Assembly (NCBI GenBank): GCA_000697355.1
Contig: JNEN01000861.1
Location: 1 to 64,000, forward strand
Direction of reading: 5' to 3'
Source of the DNA: Syncephalastrum monosporum B8922
Taxonomy: Eukaryota; Mucoromycota; Mucoromycetes; Mucorales; Syncephalastraceae
DNA: 64,000 nucleotides
Below are positions 24,775 to 36,304 of this stretch, piece by piece. Every line of letters begins with the position of its first letter. Position 1 is the first letter of the stretch. The notes under the pieces were generated by a model. That model was not told where the DNA came from, did not search any database, and worked only from the letters and a program-made list of their open reading frames with translations. The position numbers and the translations under genes were made by a program.

Positions 24775-27700
24775 TTAGTGATTAGCGGCCATTGTTGCTG
24801 CTTTAGTACGTGTGATTCGCTGCTTGGTGTCCGCTTTCTGCACGGCCTGACTGCGCTGTTTCATGGAGTCGATAATGAAGCTCTGTCGTTTCAATATCTC
24901 GTTCTTCAACTTGTACTCGCGCGTGCCTTTGGGGTTCAACCAGGACAAGAGTTGCTGGATCTCCTCCGGTTCAGAATAATAGCGCCACCAGCTCATGGAA
25001 GCTTCTGAGGGGGACTCGAAGCACTTCTCGAGCCACTCGCGCTCCTCGTCATCGAAACCGTGGTTGCGCATCAGTTCGAGGATAAACCAGGAACCGCCGC
25101 CACGACCCCAAGGCTGTTGCTGCTGGTCCAGGGCAGCGTCATCTGGCGCATGGTTTCGTTCGAGCATCATGTGAATGTCTACCTCGCTCGGGCTCTGCAC
25201 GTACAGTCGTCCTGTGCCATACGTCTCCGTCGTCCCCACATTATCCAGGTATATATAGCGGTTATAAAATCTGTCCCGTCCTAGCGGCCGTACGCGGAGA
25301 GTCATATACTGTCGCATATCTTTCTCGAGTTGCTCCTCCTTATAAAATCCTGTTGAATAACGCTGTATAAAACATCCCATTCTCCTGTACCTTTTTCCGC
25401 AATGCTTGTTCATCTTCCTCGAGCTTGTGGCGCTCCTCGGCTCTTTGACGAAGTTCCTGATTTCGCGCCTTTGCAGCCTCCCGCTGTTTTTCATACATCT
25501 TCTTGCGCTGCGCTTCCTTCTCCTTCTCCTTTTGCTGTTTAATCAAGAGTTTCTCTTGCCGTGAAGTTCGCCCGTGTCGACCGCGTCGGGGTGTCCTGTA
25601 GCATTGTCTGTCATTAGATAGACATGTATTTTTTTATATCGCACGACTTACATTTCGCTCTTATCAGAGACGTCAGATTCGGCGGATGACGACGAGTTGT
25701 CGTCTTCATCATCTTCATCCTCGTCCGAATCGTTACCGTCGTCGTCCTCATTTTCTGCTTTCTCTGCGCGACTTTTGCGATCTACCTCAGCTCGACGGGC
25801 CGCACTTATGTTCGAAAGTGAGCCAAAGCGCCCCTAATTCCCTTGTGCCTTTGTTTATACTTACATATTTTTGCTCTCCTTGTTCAGTTCCACCTTTTGC
25901 CTTCGGAATTCGGTCAGCTGCTCCTGACACTCCTCCATATACTCTTTAATCAAGTTGGATTCGTTGACGACATCGATGAGGAACGCGAATACAACGAGCT
26001 TGTGCCGGAGATTGAGGGAAACATATTGTTTCTCTCGCTCCGACGCAGTGGAATTGTTGCGAGGTACGAGGTGCCGCAAAATGTGATCCAGCTCGGGAAC
26101 AAGTTCCGGCGTGGCGACATCATTAAGGAAGCCGATGAGGACGAGCTCCCAGCCTTTCGGATCTTCCAATTCCTCCTCATCCCAGTCCTCAGCTAACCGG
26201 AGCTGCTCCTGATCCCGCCAACCGCGTTCCACTTGGCTTCCTCGCAGGCGTGCAAAGGAGGCGTCCTTGCTTTCCGGGCCTTCGTCCACATAGTCCTCCA
26301 TGGCAACACCACTTGCAATGTCGCTTGCAATGCCTTGCTTTCGCTCGGCAATGATCACATTCAGCAGACTAATATTGCTGTTGATGATCAACGACGATTT
26401 CGTAGTGCCGCACAGAGCCCGTTCGAATTCGTCAATACTGAAAGGATCCAATTCAAGCGGATCGGAAAAGACGGTGAGGAAGCTCCAGATCGAGATCACA
26501 GATTCAAAAAGGTCATCGGCGAGAGCGTTCTTGTGAGGCACAGGCCGCGGCGTGCGACCACCGCTGGGGTAGGGTATGTTATGCGGACCAGTATAGACAC
26601 CGGAGGTCATATCAATCAGCGTCCAGTTGGCATTAGGGTCTTTGCGGTATATCGGGATATCTAGGTCCTCGATGGGGTATTTGATGGAAGCTTGTTTACG
26701 GCGCTCCTCGCGTTGCCTTTCTTTTTCTTCTTTGATCCGTGCCTTCTGTAGCATGGATTCCTCTTTACGTGCGCGTTTTTCGGCCTCCTTCTCTGTGGCT
26801 GATTTGACGCCAGGTAATTTCCGTTTCCGGGCTTGCTTTGCGTAGGCGATATCCTGTGCCTCCTGGAGGGCACTCGGGAGGGTTGAGTCGATGCCATAAT
26901 AACGTGCCACATGTGACTGCGCATGCATAGAGACAGAGATCCAATATTTAATTACCATGGTGATACGATTACTATGCATACGCGTTACCTTGATGATCCA
27001 GGGGGCACCAATGTAGGAATCTCTGTAAGCACATTCTCTTATAAAACGTTGAAGAATATACCGACAAAAAACGCGCTTGTCTCGCCTAGTTCTTCATTCA
27101 GATTTGTTTCGCTTCCATATACACCTTGTAACGTTACCTGATCTCATTATGACCCACTATCCGTACACAGTCCTCGATGGGCATTTGATATTCATTGACG
27201 AGCTGGATGCGATAGCGTAGTGGCAAAGAATAAGAAGCGTGGGTGGCTGTATTATTGTGGATGGAGGAGGTAGGAATCGGAGATGCAGGTGCAGGGTGCA
27301 GGAACGCGTCCGGGAAGCGTAATCGTCCATTGGACTGTCTGGGGATGCTGTCCGAGTTTTCATGGAGATCACCTTCTGATTCGGTTTCTTCATCGTCCGA
27401 TGACGCGTATGCTTTCCCATTGACGTGTTGTGGCGGCTGATGTCCATATGGATCCGGGCTGATATCGAGGATGCGTGCCAAATAGCTTGAGGACCACCGG
27501 TGAGCAAAAAGATCAAAATAAAAAAAAATGCATCGAGCCACTTACATATGATCACCCAGTTCACAATGAACAATCTCACCAATAGCATAATCACAGCGGA
27601 ATTGATTATAGATATCTTCTACGAGCGGTTCTAGTCGAGCGGTCTCTGTATGAAGAGCATAAGCCGAGGTGAGTGCAATGGGGGGGGGTAATGGGAATAA

Positions 27701-28161
27701 AGGACTTACGGAATTGAACACGTAGTAGGATCCTGCGACGCAGAGTTTCGCAGAAACGAAACTCGACGCGATTTCGATCGTCGCGGCCTTCGCTTTCCAA
27801 TGCTTGCTCGTAGGTCAGCCCGCCTCGGCCCGTTACCTCGCAGACCCAGATCGGCTGGTGGTACAGCATCAATCGATTGATATAAGTCCTGTTGTTACGT
27901 GAGGTTAAGGATGATAGGGTAGTCATAGTAAGAAGACTCAAAAGCCAGTGCGCTTCTGAGCGAGTGAGTAGAATGCACACGATCATGGTGAGGCGTAGAT
28001 GGGTTCATTCGCAGCACAATGCAACACGACAAAAAAGGATACTCGTAATTTGGAAAGACTTCGTTGGTGAAGCGCAGGTACCAGACCTCTTTTCGTTTTC
28101 TTCTCGGGTCGTAAGGCGGAGGAGCTGTCAAAGGTATGCGCTTGTTATTGAGTAGAGGCAT
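24775..28161 (-). CDS. ITC1: ITC1-type ISWI chromatin-remodelling subunit (WAC-DDT-WHIM)
   Basis: Nine exons (28161-28043, 27888-27710, 27645-27546, 27485-27138, 27022-26989, 26916-25865, 25804-25652, 25595-25391, 25338-24775) give 917 residues. The N-terminal WAC region has MPLLNNKRIPL and EVWYLRFTNEVFPNYE. A basic coiled coil leads to the DDT domain (ADDLFESVISIWSFLTVFSD, FSIDEFERALC). WHIM-type motifs follow (LLNVIIAERKQ, then LRVRPLGRDRFYNRYIYLDN). An acidic Ser/Asp segment (~660-705) and a Lys/Glu/Gln coiled coil (~715-780) separate them. Yeast Itc1 pairs with Isw2, and animal ACF1/WSTF pair with ISWI, to space nucleosomes. Several introns use AAG acceptors; each was chosen because it alone preserves frame. 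Exon 5 is 34 nt. Confidence 0.87.
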
Positions 28162-28853
28162 TTAGGAGAGGGTGGGGCAAGAAGGCAGCGATGAGGTGGA
28201 ATGAAGGAAGGCAGGCGAGATAAAAGAAAAATATAAAATAACAAGGACGCAGCAAAGAAAAAGAAAACGAAAACGAAAAATAATGGCTGGTTCAGATTGC
28301 CCCTCGCAAACAGGTCAGTGGCAGGACGATGTAATGTCCACCCGCTGCGGGGGTAAAAGTTTACTTTGATCTTTCTATAAAAGGTAAGTCTGAAAAATAC
28401 TTACAAGAGAAAGACACAAAATGCAGAGAGCCATAAAGATTTCATTGTCATTCAAACACCATGGTATCCTTGGACATTTTTCCTCCTGCACATTTTTAAA
28501 CACTGAATTTCATTCAATGCATTTGGATATCTGTAGTGTACGGGTCAGATTCATACATGTATTTTTGTGCATCCTACACCGTTGTGGAACGACGATCTAC
28601 AGTCGTGCATGCACGTAGACTTTTTGTTTTGTACCTTACCATGTCACGTTCAATCGGATGCCCATAATTATTTATTGGTGTATCAAACATGACGAATTCA
28701 GCAGGAGCGATTCTGCTTTGGGCGGCCTGTGTGCGCGCAACAGCAGCAATTCAGGTCAAACCTGCAGAGACCGAAGCCACACTGGCCAATGAGCTTCAGT
28801 GCTTCATTTTTTTAACTTTTTTTTTTTTTTTTCTCTCCTCGTCTTTTCCACTC
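28162..28853. promoter_or_regulatory. Divergent promoter region, ITC1-like / DIS3
   Basis: 692 bp between start codons facing apart. It contains an A-rich block at about 28220-28280 upstream of the minus-strand gene and a long T-rich run at about 28806-28832 just before the DIS3 start codon. The plus-strand frame beginning at 28689 is disrupted relative to DIS3 and probably is leader sequence. Confidence 0.45.
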
Positions 28854-31800
28854 ATGTTAAGGTCAAAGTCATTCGTCAAACGTACGCGCAAAGGCAACGT
28901 CGTCAAAGTTGTCAAGGAGCACTATCTGCGTGATGACATCGTCTGCTCGTCGCAGGCTTGTCAGCAGTGCGACCACCAAGCACCGCCGATCCTGTCAGAC
29001 AAACCACGATCGACCGATCTGGTCAAGCAACCTCATTACCTTATACCTGACACCAATGTATTCATGAATCAGGTCAGCATCAGACTTGACAAACAAACCT
29101 CCAGCCTATTAATACCTTGATAGCTTGATATCATGGAGCACTCCGTTATTAAGGATGTCATTGTTCTGCAAACAGTGCGCGAGGAACTGCGGCATTTGAG
29201 TCTCCCGATATATAACCGTGTCAATGCTATCTTGGCAGACAAAAACAGACGCTTTTATCTTTTTGCCAATGAACATCACCGGTATGTTGCTCTTTGTCCG
29301 TCAAAACCAAAGCTCATTTCGAGATTATCCAGCGATACGTTCTTAGACAAGATGAAAGACGAAAGTCCAAACGACCGGAACGACAGATGTAAATGCATAC
29401 CACGTTAAAAGTCGGCATAGACAGATCACTTATGAAGATATTAATAGGTATTCGTATCGCCACAAAGTGGTACGCTGATCATCTCAAAAGCACTGGTATC
29501 GACGTCATCATGCTAAGCGACGATCGTGCTAACCGAGACAAGGCGGCCGCGATGCAAGTACGAACTCACTCGGGTATGGACTGTGTTTATGTAGTAATTA
29601 CCTATCGAGTGCTAACTAGGCTCCTAGTACGCAACTATGTCGAAGGCGTCAAGGATACTCCTGAGCTTCTTGATATGCTGTCTGCGTCAAACAAAGATGA
29701 TAACAAACACGAGGAGATCGTGTATGAAGAGGTAAATTTCGCCTTTTCACCCGCATTTTCCTATCTCCATGCTAAAATCTATCAATTTATAGCATCTTCC
29801 TGCCACTCAGATTGCGCATGGCGTGCAGAAAGGTTCATTCATTCAGGGTAACATCAAAGTTGCACAGCACAACATTCTCGAGGTATGCATCTGAACTTAC
29901 ACCTACTGTGTACCTTACTCATCTTTTCTACAGGCAAGCATTTTCGGTGATGTCGATGGCGAGAGTCGAACAATCTATATTATTGGGCGTAAAAACATGA
30001 ACCGCAGTATAGACGGCGATACAGTTGCGGTGCAGCTCCTTCCCCGCGATCAGTGGAAAAAGAGCGCTTCGGTCGCTGTTGAAGAGATTGATGACGAGGA
30101 GGAGGAGAGGCTCTATGGTGAACAAGAAATGGGCGAAGCGACAGAACCTGAAGGCGAGGGTGAACCTACGGCTAAAGTGGTCGGTATCATTCGCAAGCGC
30201 TGGAGACCGTATGTAATCCAAATGGAGAGAAAAAGAAATATACTCAAAGCAGTGTTACAGATACTGTGGCATGATCGTTCGCAAATCAGTCCATTCCAAG
30301 CCTGGCTCGAACGCTCCCGAAAATGTTTTCTTCCGTGCTGTGGATCGCCGTATTCCCGCCATCAAGATAAAAACTTCGCAGGCACACAGTCTACTCGGCA
30401 AGCGTATTATTGTCTCGATCGACAGTTGGCCTGTCAACTCACGGTAAGTGTAATGGTATTTGACTCCTTGGAGTACTGATGCATCGTATAGAACGCCCAT
30501 GGGTCACTTTGTAAAAGTGCTGGGCTCCTCGGGTGAAAAAGACACCGAAACAGAAGTGCTCCTTCTTGAGCATGGTGTACCTTACCAGGAGTTCTCTCAG
30601 CGCATTTTGCAAGATCTTCCTGAGGAGGGCGACCAGTGGGTTGTCACTGAGAAGCATGTCAAGCATGAGAATAGACGCGATTTGCGCCATTTGAATGTGT
30701 GCAGTATTGATCCTCCTGGTACGCTTTGCCAATAGGAAAATGTGGAAAATTATACTAACTGGCTGGTATCATTCAGGATGTACTGATATCGATGATGCTC
30801 TGCACGTAAGGTTCCTGGATAATGGCAACTTTGAAATTGGTGTCCGTAAGTGTATTCCCACTGGCTTTATGATCCCTGTTGCTCAGTTTCATCTTAGATA
30901 TCGCGGATGTGACATATTTCGTAAAACCTGGCATGCCAATGGATGACGAAGCTGCCACACGTGGTACCTCTGTCTATCTTGTGGACAAGCGCATTGACAT
31001 GCTTCCGTCCCTTTTGGGTACCAACTTATGCTCGCTGCGATCCAATGTCGATCGTTTGGCTTTCTCTTGTATCTGGGTAAGTATGGATGTCTCTTTGTCC
31101 TGTACACTTGCTTATATGCATTCAAATAGGAAATCAACAAAAATGCAGAGATTGTCAAAACCGATTTTACGAAGAGTATCATCAACTCAAAGCATTCGTT
31201 CACATACGAAGAAGCGCAGAACAGAATTGACGACGAGTAAGTGATGAAATGATACCAACTTTTTTGGAGTCTAAGTCAGAGGAAAATTCTGTACAGACGC
31301 ATGCAGGACGATCTGACAAAAGGCATTCGCATTCTGAATGAAACGGCCAAGAAGCTTCGGCAACGTCGTATTGAACAAGGATCGCTGACGCTTTCAAGTC
31401 CTGAAGTACGCTTCAACCTTGAAAACGATTCACAAGATCCTGTAGACGTCGAAATGAAGGAGCTCAAGGAGACAAACGCACTCGTCGAAGAATTCATGTT
31501 GCTCGCCAACATCTCCGTGGCCAAGAAAATTTATGAAAAGTTCCCTAGTTCTGCCATGCTGCGTAATCACGCCGCTCCTCCGCATAGCAACTTTGATGCG
31601 CTCCGGAAAGCGCTGGCTGAAGTCAACGTACAGCTTGATGTGGAGAGTACAAAAGCGCTTGCCGATTCTTTAGATAGAGCGGTGGTAAGTTTTATGCTAG
31701 ATTTGAAAAATCTTTTTTTGTGTGTGTGTTTGTGAAAGAACGCAGCTAACCTTGCGTATTAGTTACCGGATGACCCCTACTTTAACAAGCTAGTGCGTAT

Positions 31801-32597
31801 TATGACAACGCGTTGCATGATGCAAGCGCAGTATATCTCTTCTGGCGCGCTTCCCGAGATCGAATTCCGTCATTATGGTCTCGCCACGCCCATCTACACC
31901 CATTTCACGTCACCTATTCGTCGTTATGCTGGTAAGTCAAGACTACTTTCTAGAATATGCCTATTTATTCGATGGTCTAGATGTTATTGTCCATCGTTTA
32001 CTGCAAGCGAGTATCGAAGAAGACGCTGTTTACGGCCAAGAATTGACAAATAAGGATAAAATGCGCGAACTGTGTGATGGTAGGATAATTTCACTGATGT
32101 CTATGAATGTATTGCTCACCACACAACTTACAGTCCTGAATCTTCGCCATCGCATGGCCCAGCAGGCTGGCCGAAGCTCAGTCGAATTGTTTACCAACAT
32201 GTTCTTCAAAAATAAGGTTCAGATCGAAGAAGGTCGTGTTATTCGAATTCTCAAGAACGGCTTCTCTACCCTCGTGCCCAAGTAAGGATAAAGCTAATGT
32301 CTCGTGCATTGTCTCATGTATCCGTATAGATATGGCATTGAGACAGTGGTGTATACCAATGGAACGTTTGGCGGACCTGAATTTGAATATGATGAAGAGC
32401 AGAATGCATTGGTAGCTAAGGACGGCACAACGATCAAGATGTTTAATCGTGTCAAGGTCGAAATTTCTGTGCAAGGTGACGAAGAAGGCATGCGACAAAA
32501 GATGCAGATGAAGCTCGTGGAGCCTCTTCCGAAAGACAGTAAACGGAAGCAGGAGATAGAAGGCAACATAACATCCAAAAAAGCCAAGTTAACTTAA
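28854..32597 (+). CDS. DIS3: Exosome exo/endoribonuclease DIS3 (RRP44)
   Basis: Seventeen exons (28854-29072, 29124-29281, 29333-29388, 29448-29573, 29628-29731, 29793-29882, 29934-30208, 30261-30443, 30492-30718, 30777-30845, 30898-31076, 31130-31236, 31297-31684, 31763-31931, 31981-32079, 32134-32281, 32330-32597) give 954 residues, matching human DIS3 (958). The N-terminus ([24 protein letters not shown]) carries the CR3 cysteines. The PIN endonuclease has [12 protein letters not shown] and NDRNDR. Cold-shock domains follow (RKRWRPYCGM). The RNB exonuclease has [13 protein letters not shown] and [12 protein letters not shown], then [16 protein letters not shown]. An S1 domain and basic tail end it. 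All introns are GT-AG. The junction after MQVRTHS is the least certain. Confidence 0.95.
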
Positions 32598-32846
32598 TAT
32601 AGCAATCCTTCGGGCATTTATTGAAGTTCAGAAAATTGTACATTAACTGGACTGGATCAAATGGGAATAAAAGCGTTACTACGTCCCTGGCTATGTATGA
32701 AAGCCATTTCTTTTCTGTTGTTCCGGTTTTTATATCATGAATAGCAACGGTCAGTGGGTTGATATTTTACATACAGGAAGGGGGGAAGAGTAAACGGGGG
32801 CCGCGCACGGGTCTCCTTTTCCTCCAAATTCTCGTCTTTAATTTAG

Positions 32847-34880
32847 ATCATTAAGCATGGAGGAATATACAAGCTTACGAGAAACTTCAATATTATAGGC
32901 ATCTATTCTGTAATACAGGATCTAACCACGGCCATTGATGACTTTGGACTAGAAGGTAAATATAAGAGAAAGACGAAGTGGAATACAAAAGAGCATTGTT
33001 CATGTGACAGGAGCAATACATCAGACAGTTCGCACGCCTCCGACGACGACGACAACGGTTTTTATGAAGGACAGGAGGAGAATATAAATCAGGAAGAGAG
33101 CGGGTCATTAAAGCAGCAGCAGAAGCAGGGGCAAATTGACAACAAGTCGTTGAATACTGCAGGAGACCGCTTGCTGGTCAAGGACAGGGAACCATTATCA
33201 CAGCTGCAACTGAGCTTCGCTCACGACGAGAAAACAGCCGTGGAGGATGAAAAGACACAGTTAGACACTGAAATCACACCGATGGAGCTTCGCTTCTCCA
33301 ATGACTTTGCCACACTGCCAGACACATTATGGGCTACAGTAAAAAATGCCGGAGAGAAAGATAAAACGCAACAGGAGACGGTGGCAAAAGGCAAAGAGAA
33401 GCTGGATCGCAATAATAGGCATGCGCCTGTTCCATGGGAGCAGCAACAGCAGCAACAGTCATCAAGGGAGCAGAAACACCAGCAGCCCTCATCAAGGGAG
33501 CAGCCGCCGCCACAGTCGCCCAAGGAGCAGCAAAAGTCGCGAACATCAAAGGAGCAACAACAGCCATCAAGGGAGCAGCAACCGCCACAACCGCCAAAGG
33601 AGCAGCAAAAGTCGCGACCACCAAGCATGGATGAGGAAAATACTAGTGGACGGGGACGAAAAGTTAGGAAGAAGGAGCATAAATTGGTTGTTGACACAAG
33701 TCGACCCGAGCCGCCAGCTTGTACATCACCTTCTTCCTGTTTGCTTTCCTGTCCTTCTTCGACTCGCTCTAAAAGGCCCTCTGTCATGTCTTCGCGTAGC
33801 ATCGTGATACGAAACTCATCACAGCAGCAGCAACATCAACAGCGACCAGCCCCACAGCACAGGCCACGCTCCACAAAATATCATGCGCGGTCCTATGCAG
33901 AGATGATGCGCGTGCCCGATCCACAAGAGCGGCTCGCATTCTACAATCAGACCTACCAAAGTTGCCTGCGATCAGACTCCCAGCTGTCGACATGGATCAC
34001 CAAACAGAAAGCCAAAGGGCCGCCCAAGCCGCTAACCGAGGGCTACCAGCCCCCGCCGCGACCGGCAGTGCTCTCGCCGGAACCCCCGGAAACACCCAAC
34101 AGCAGCGCAGGGAGTCTCCACACGTCACGTCTGCGGATGAGTGGCTCGTTCAGCAGCATCTTCGCACGCAAGTCGCACGCGGCAGCCATGAATCGGCCGG
34201 GCGCTTTGCGCGGAGCTGACACGCCCAAGCCGTCTTCGAGTCGGTCGTTCTTGCCCCAAACGTTCAGTCGCCTCACGCTCTCGTCGCGTTCAGCCAACAC
34301 GGCTGCCGCCGCTTCACCCACCTTGTCGATTGCAACCATCAAGCGACCCAGTCAAGTGCAGCCTCACCCATCTCAGTCAACGAATAAACCACCGCGCCTC
34401 CCATCAGGAGGCAGCAAATCAAAAGGCCAGCCTACGAAGCGTCCCAAGAAAAGGACTGCATCGATCGACTCTACAGCCACGGCGGGTGCACGCGAAGTTG
34501 GCTCGGGTCGGTGGGGATCCCTTCATTTCAGTCGCAGGTCGACCAAACCGCCCCCACCTCTACCGACGGGCCCCACTGTTCAGGTCACCGGCCTCCCGTC
34601 CGTCACAAGCCCATCCTTACTCTCCTCCACCACGACAGCCTCCTCGTCGCTATCACGCCACTACAAAACGGACGAAGAAGAAACGGCACTAGACCGAATG
34701 TGCAACAACCTGCCTGATATGGATCGCGGTGTCCTGGAAGACTATCTGACCGAAGCGGGAGGCGACTGGGCTGTCGCCGTGACGCTTGCTCTCAGCCAAC
34801 AAAAGAAGCTGAACAAGGCATCGACAGGTCTCTATTCTAACTCCACCGCAACTTCTCCCCGCAGTGTCCTTCGTGCATAA
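32847..34880 (+). CDS. Low-complexity protein with CUE/UBA-like C-terminus (5' end unresolved)
   Basis: One open frame runs from 32847 to a stop at 34880. Its first in-frame ATG is at 33282, yet coding-like sequence continues upstream (DLTTAIDDFGLEGKYKRKTK), so an upstream exon is likely. One untested possibility is ATG 32737 with donor GTCAGT near 32750 joined at 32899. The protein has an acidic start, a Gln/Pro/Lys-rich segment of repeated SREQ/PKEQQKSR units (~190-255), Ser/Pro-rich disorder, and near the C-terminus a three-helix stretch (RMCNNLPDMDRGVLEDYLTE) resembling CUE/UBA ubiquitin-binding folds. A middle segment (YAEMMRVPDPQERLAFYNQT) may be a short structured motif. The product is not recognised. 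Confidence 0.55.
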   Translation: MIKHGGIYKLTRNFNIIGIYSVIQDLTTAIDDFGLEGKYKRKTKWNTKEHCSCDRSNTSDSSHASDDDDNGFYEGQEENINQEESGSLKQQQKQGQIDNKSLNTAGDRLLVKDREPLSQLQLSFAHDEKTAVEDEKTQLDTEITPMELRFSNDFATLPDTLWATVKNAGEKDKTQQETVAKGKEKLDRNNRHAPVPWEQQQQQQSSREQKHQQPSSREQPPPQSPKEQQKSRTSKEQQQPSREQQPPQPPKEQQKSRPPSMDEENTSGRGRKVRKKEHKLVVDTSRPEPPACTSPSSCLLSCPSSTRSKRPSVMSSRSIVIRNSSQQQQHQQRPAPQHRPRSTKYHARSYAEMMRVPDPQERLAFYNQTYQSCLRSDSQLSTWITKQKAKGPPKPLTEGYQPPPRPAVLSPEPPETPNSSAGSLHTSRLRMSGSFSSIFARKSHAAAMNRPGALRGADTPKPSSSRSFLPQTFSRLTLSSRSANTAAAASPTLSIATIKRPSQVQPHPSQSTNKPPRLPSGGSKSKGQPTKRPKKRTASIDSTATAGAREVGSGRWGSLHFSRRSTKPPPPLPTGPTVQVTGLPSVTSPSLLSSTTTASSSLSRHYKTDEEETALDRMCNNLPDMDRGVLEDYLTEAGGDWAVAVTLALSQQKKLNKASTGLYSNSTATSPRSVLRA

Positions 34881-35084
34881 TTGTTATACTATGTATAGCT
34901 GCGCTCAGTCGGGATACTATGTACGCATGTACTGTAATAAAATGGCCAACTACCGGTTTGGTTACTGCAGAAGAGGATGTGTTTTTCAGAAAAGATACCT
35001 TCACCCCACAATGACAAGCTGTGTTGCGTTTCACACTCAGTACACATTATCAACCGCAGACTTTGACCGCTGACGCTGTTAACC

Positions 35085-36194
35085 ATGACAGCTCCAGTCG
35101 TGTACACATCCTTCGGCAGTCTCATAATCGACGACATTGTCTATGAGGATAAGTCAGAAGAGAAGAATATCCTAGGTGGGGCAGGCATCTATGCCATTTA
35201 CGGCATGCGCGTATGGAAAACCACAGGACACGACAGTCAAACGATCGGCTACATTGCCAAGGAAGGTTTTGACCTTCCCGAAACGATTACGCAGCAACTG
35301 GATAGTCTGGACATGACCATTCGCCACGATCGTTATGCCGACCAGCACACTACCAGAGGGCTCAATACATTTGGACCCGATGATCACAGGTAACGTTATC
35401 ATCTGATATAACCGAAGGAGTGCCTTAACAAAAGATGGACAGAGACTTCGAATACATCCATCCTATCATTCGTATCACTGCGCGCGATCCACCCGAGGAG
35501 TGGGTTCGCACGTTACGCGTGATTCACATCATTTGCTCTCCTGAGCGTGCCATTGAAATTGTCACAGAGTGGAGACAAAGAGAACAACAATGCGGGGTAC
35601 AATCAGGCGCCGTATTTATTTGGGAACCCGTGCCCTGGTCTTGTCGTGCTGAGGTGAGGATATATACGAGACAGAATCCAAAGGTCACTGAAGTTTGCTC
35701 GACAAGGATAGTGTCTAGATCTGGTGCGACAGGCCAGTCAACTCGTCGATGTGCTTACCCCCAACCACGAGGAAGCACAAGCCCTCCTTGGTCATGACCT
35801 GAGCAGCAGCCATGATGATCACTATATTCAGCAACTCTTCCATGCTACGCGGCCACGACAAGCGCTGATCATACGCGCGGGACGACGGGGTGCCGCTGTC
35901 ATGACGAAGGATAGCGTCCTGCACTGGGTACCGGCTTACCATGATAACCAGGAACGCGTGCGCGACGTGACAGGCGCAGGAAATGCATTCTGTGGTGGAC
36001 TTTGTATTGGCTGGGCCGAGACGGACGGTGATCCGGTCATGGCTGCCATGTATGGCGCAGTCTCATCTAGCTTTGTTGTAGAGCAAGTTGGACTGCCGAG
36101 TATACATCAGAAGGATACCGTAGACCAATGGAACGATGGTCCCTCAGCACATGTTCGCCTACAATACCTACAGGACAAAATGGCGAAGCAGTAG
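35085..36194 (+). CDS. MAK32-like pfkB-fold protein
   Basis: Three exons (35085-35389, 35443-35653, 35712-36194) give 332 residues. The fold is that of pfkB sugar/nucleoside kinases: FGSLIIDDIV at the start, ILGGAGIYAIYGMRVW (substrate side), then DVLTPNHEEAQALLGH and the C-terminal signature RVRDVTGAGNAFCGG. In active pfkB enzymes the last position of the GAGD motif is the catalytic Asp; here it is Asn. Yeast Mak32, needed for maintenance of the L-A dsRNA virus, also has an altered signature, so this is probably its relative. Substrate and activity are unknown. Exon 3 uses acceptor GGATAG at 35711. The 3' end lies 110 bp from the convergent MFS gene. Confidence 0.8.
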
Positions 36195-36304
36195 AAGCAG
36201 TTCTTATACATTTGCATACACAAGAGTCATATCGGTCGTATTCGTACTAATAAGATAGATATTTAAACAATTGGATCGATTATTGTCTATGTCTTGCAAA
36301 ATGC

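Noticed and set aside
33221..33802. 193-codon minus-strand Cys-rich frame
   Set aside because: Mirror of the Gln/Pro/Lys repeats of the plus-strand gene; cysteines arise from complemented CAG/CAA codons.
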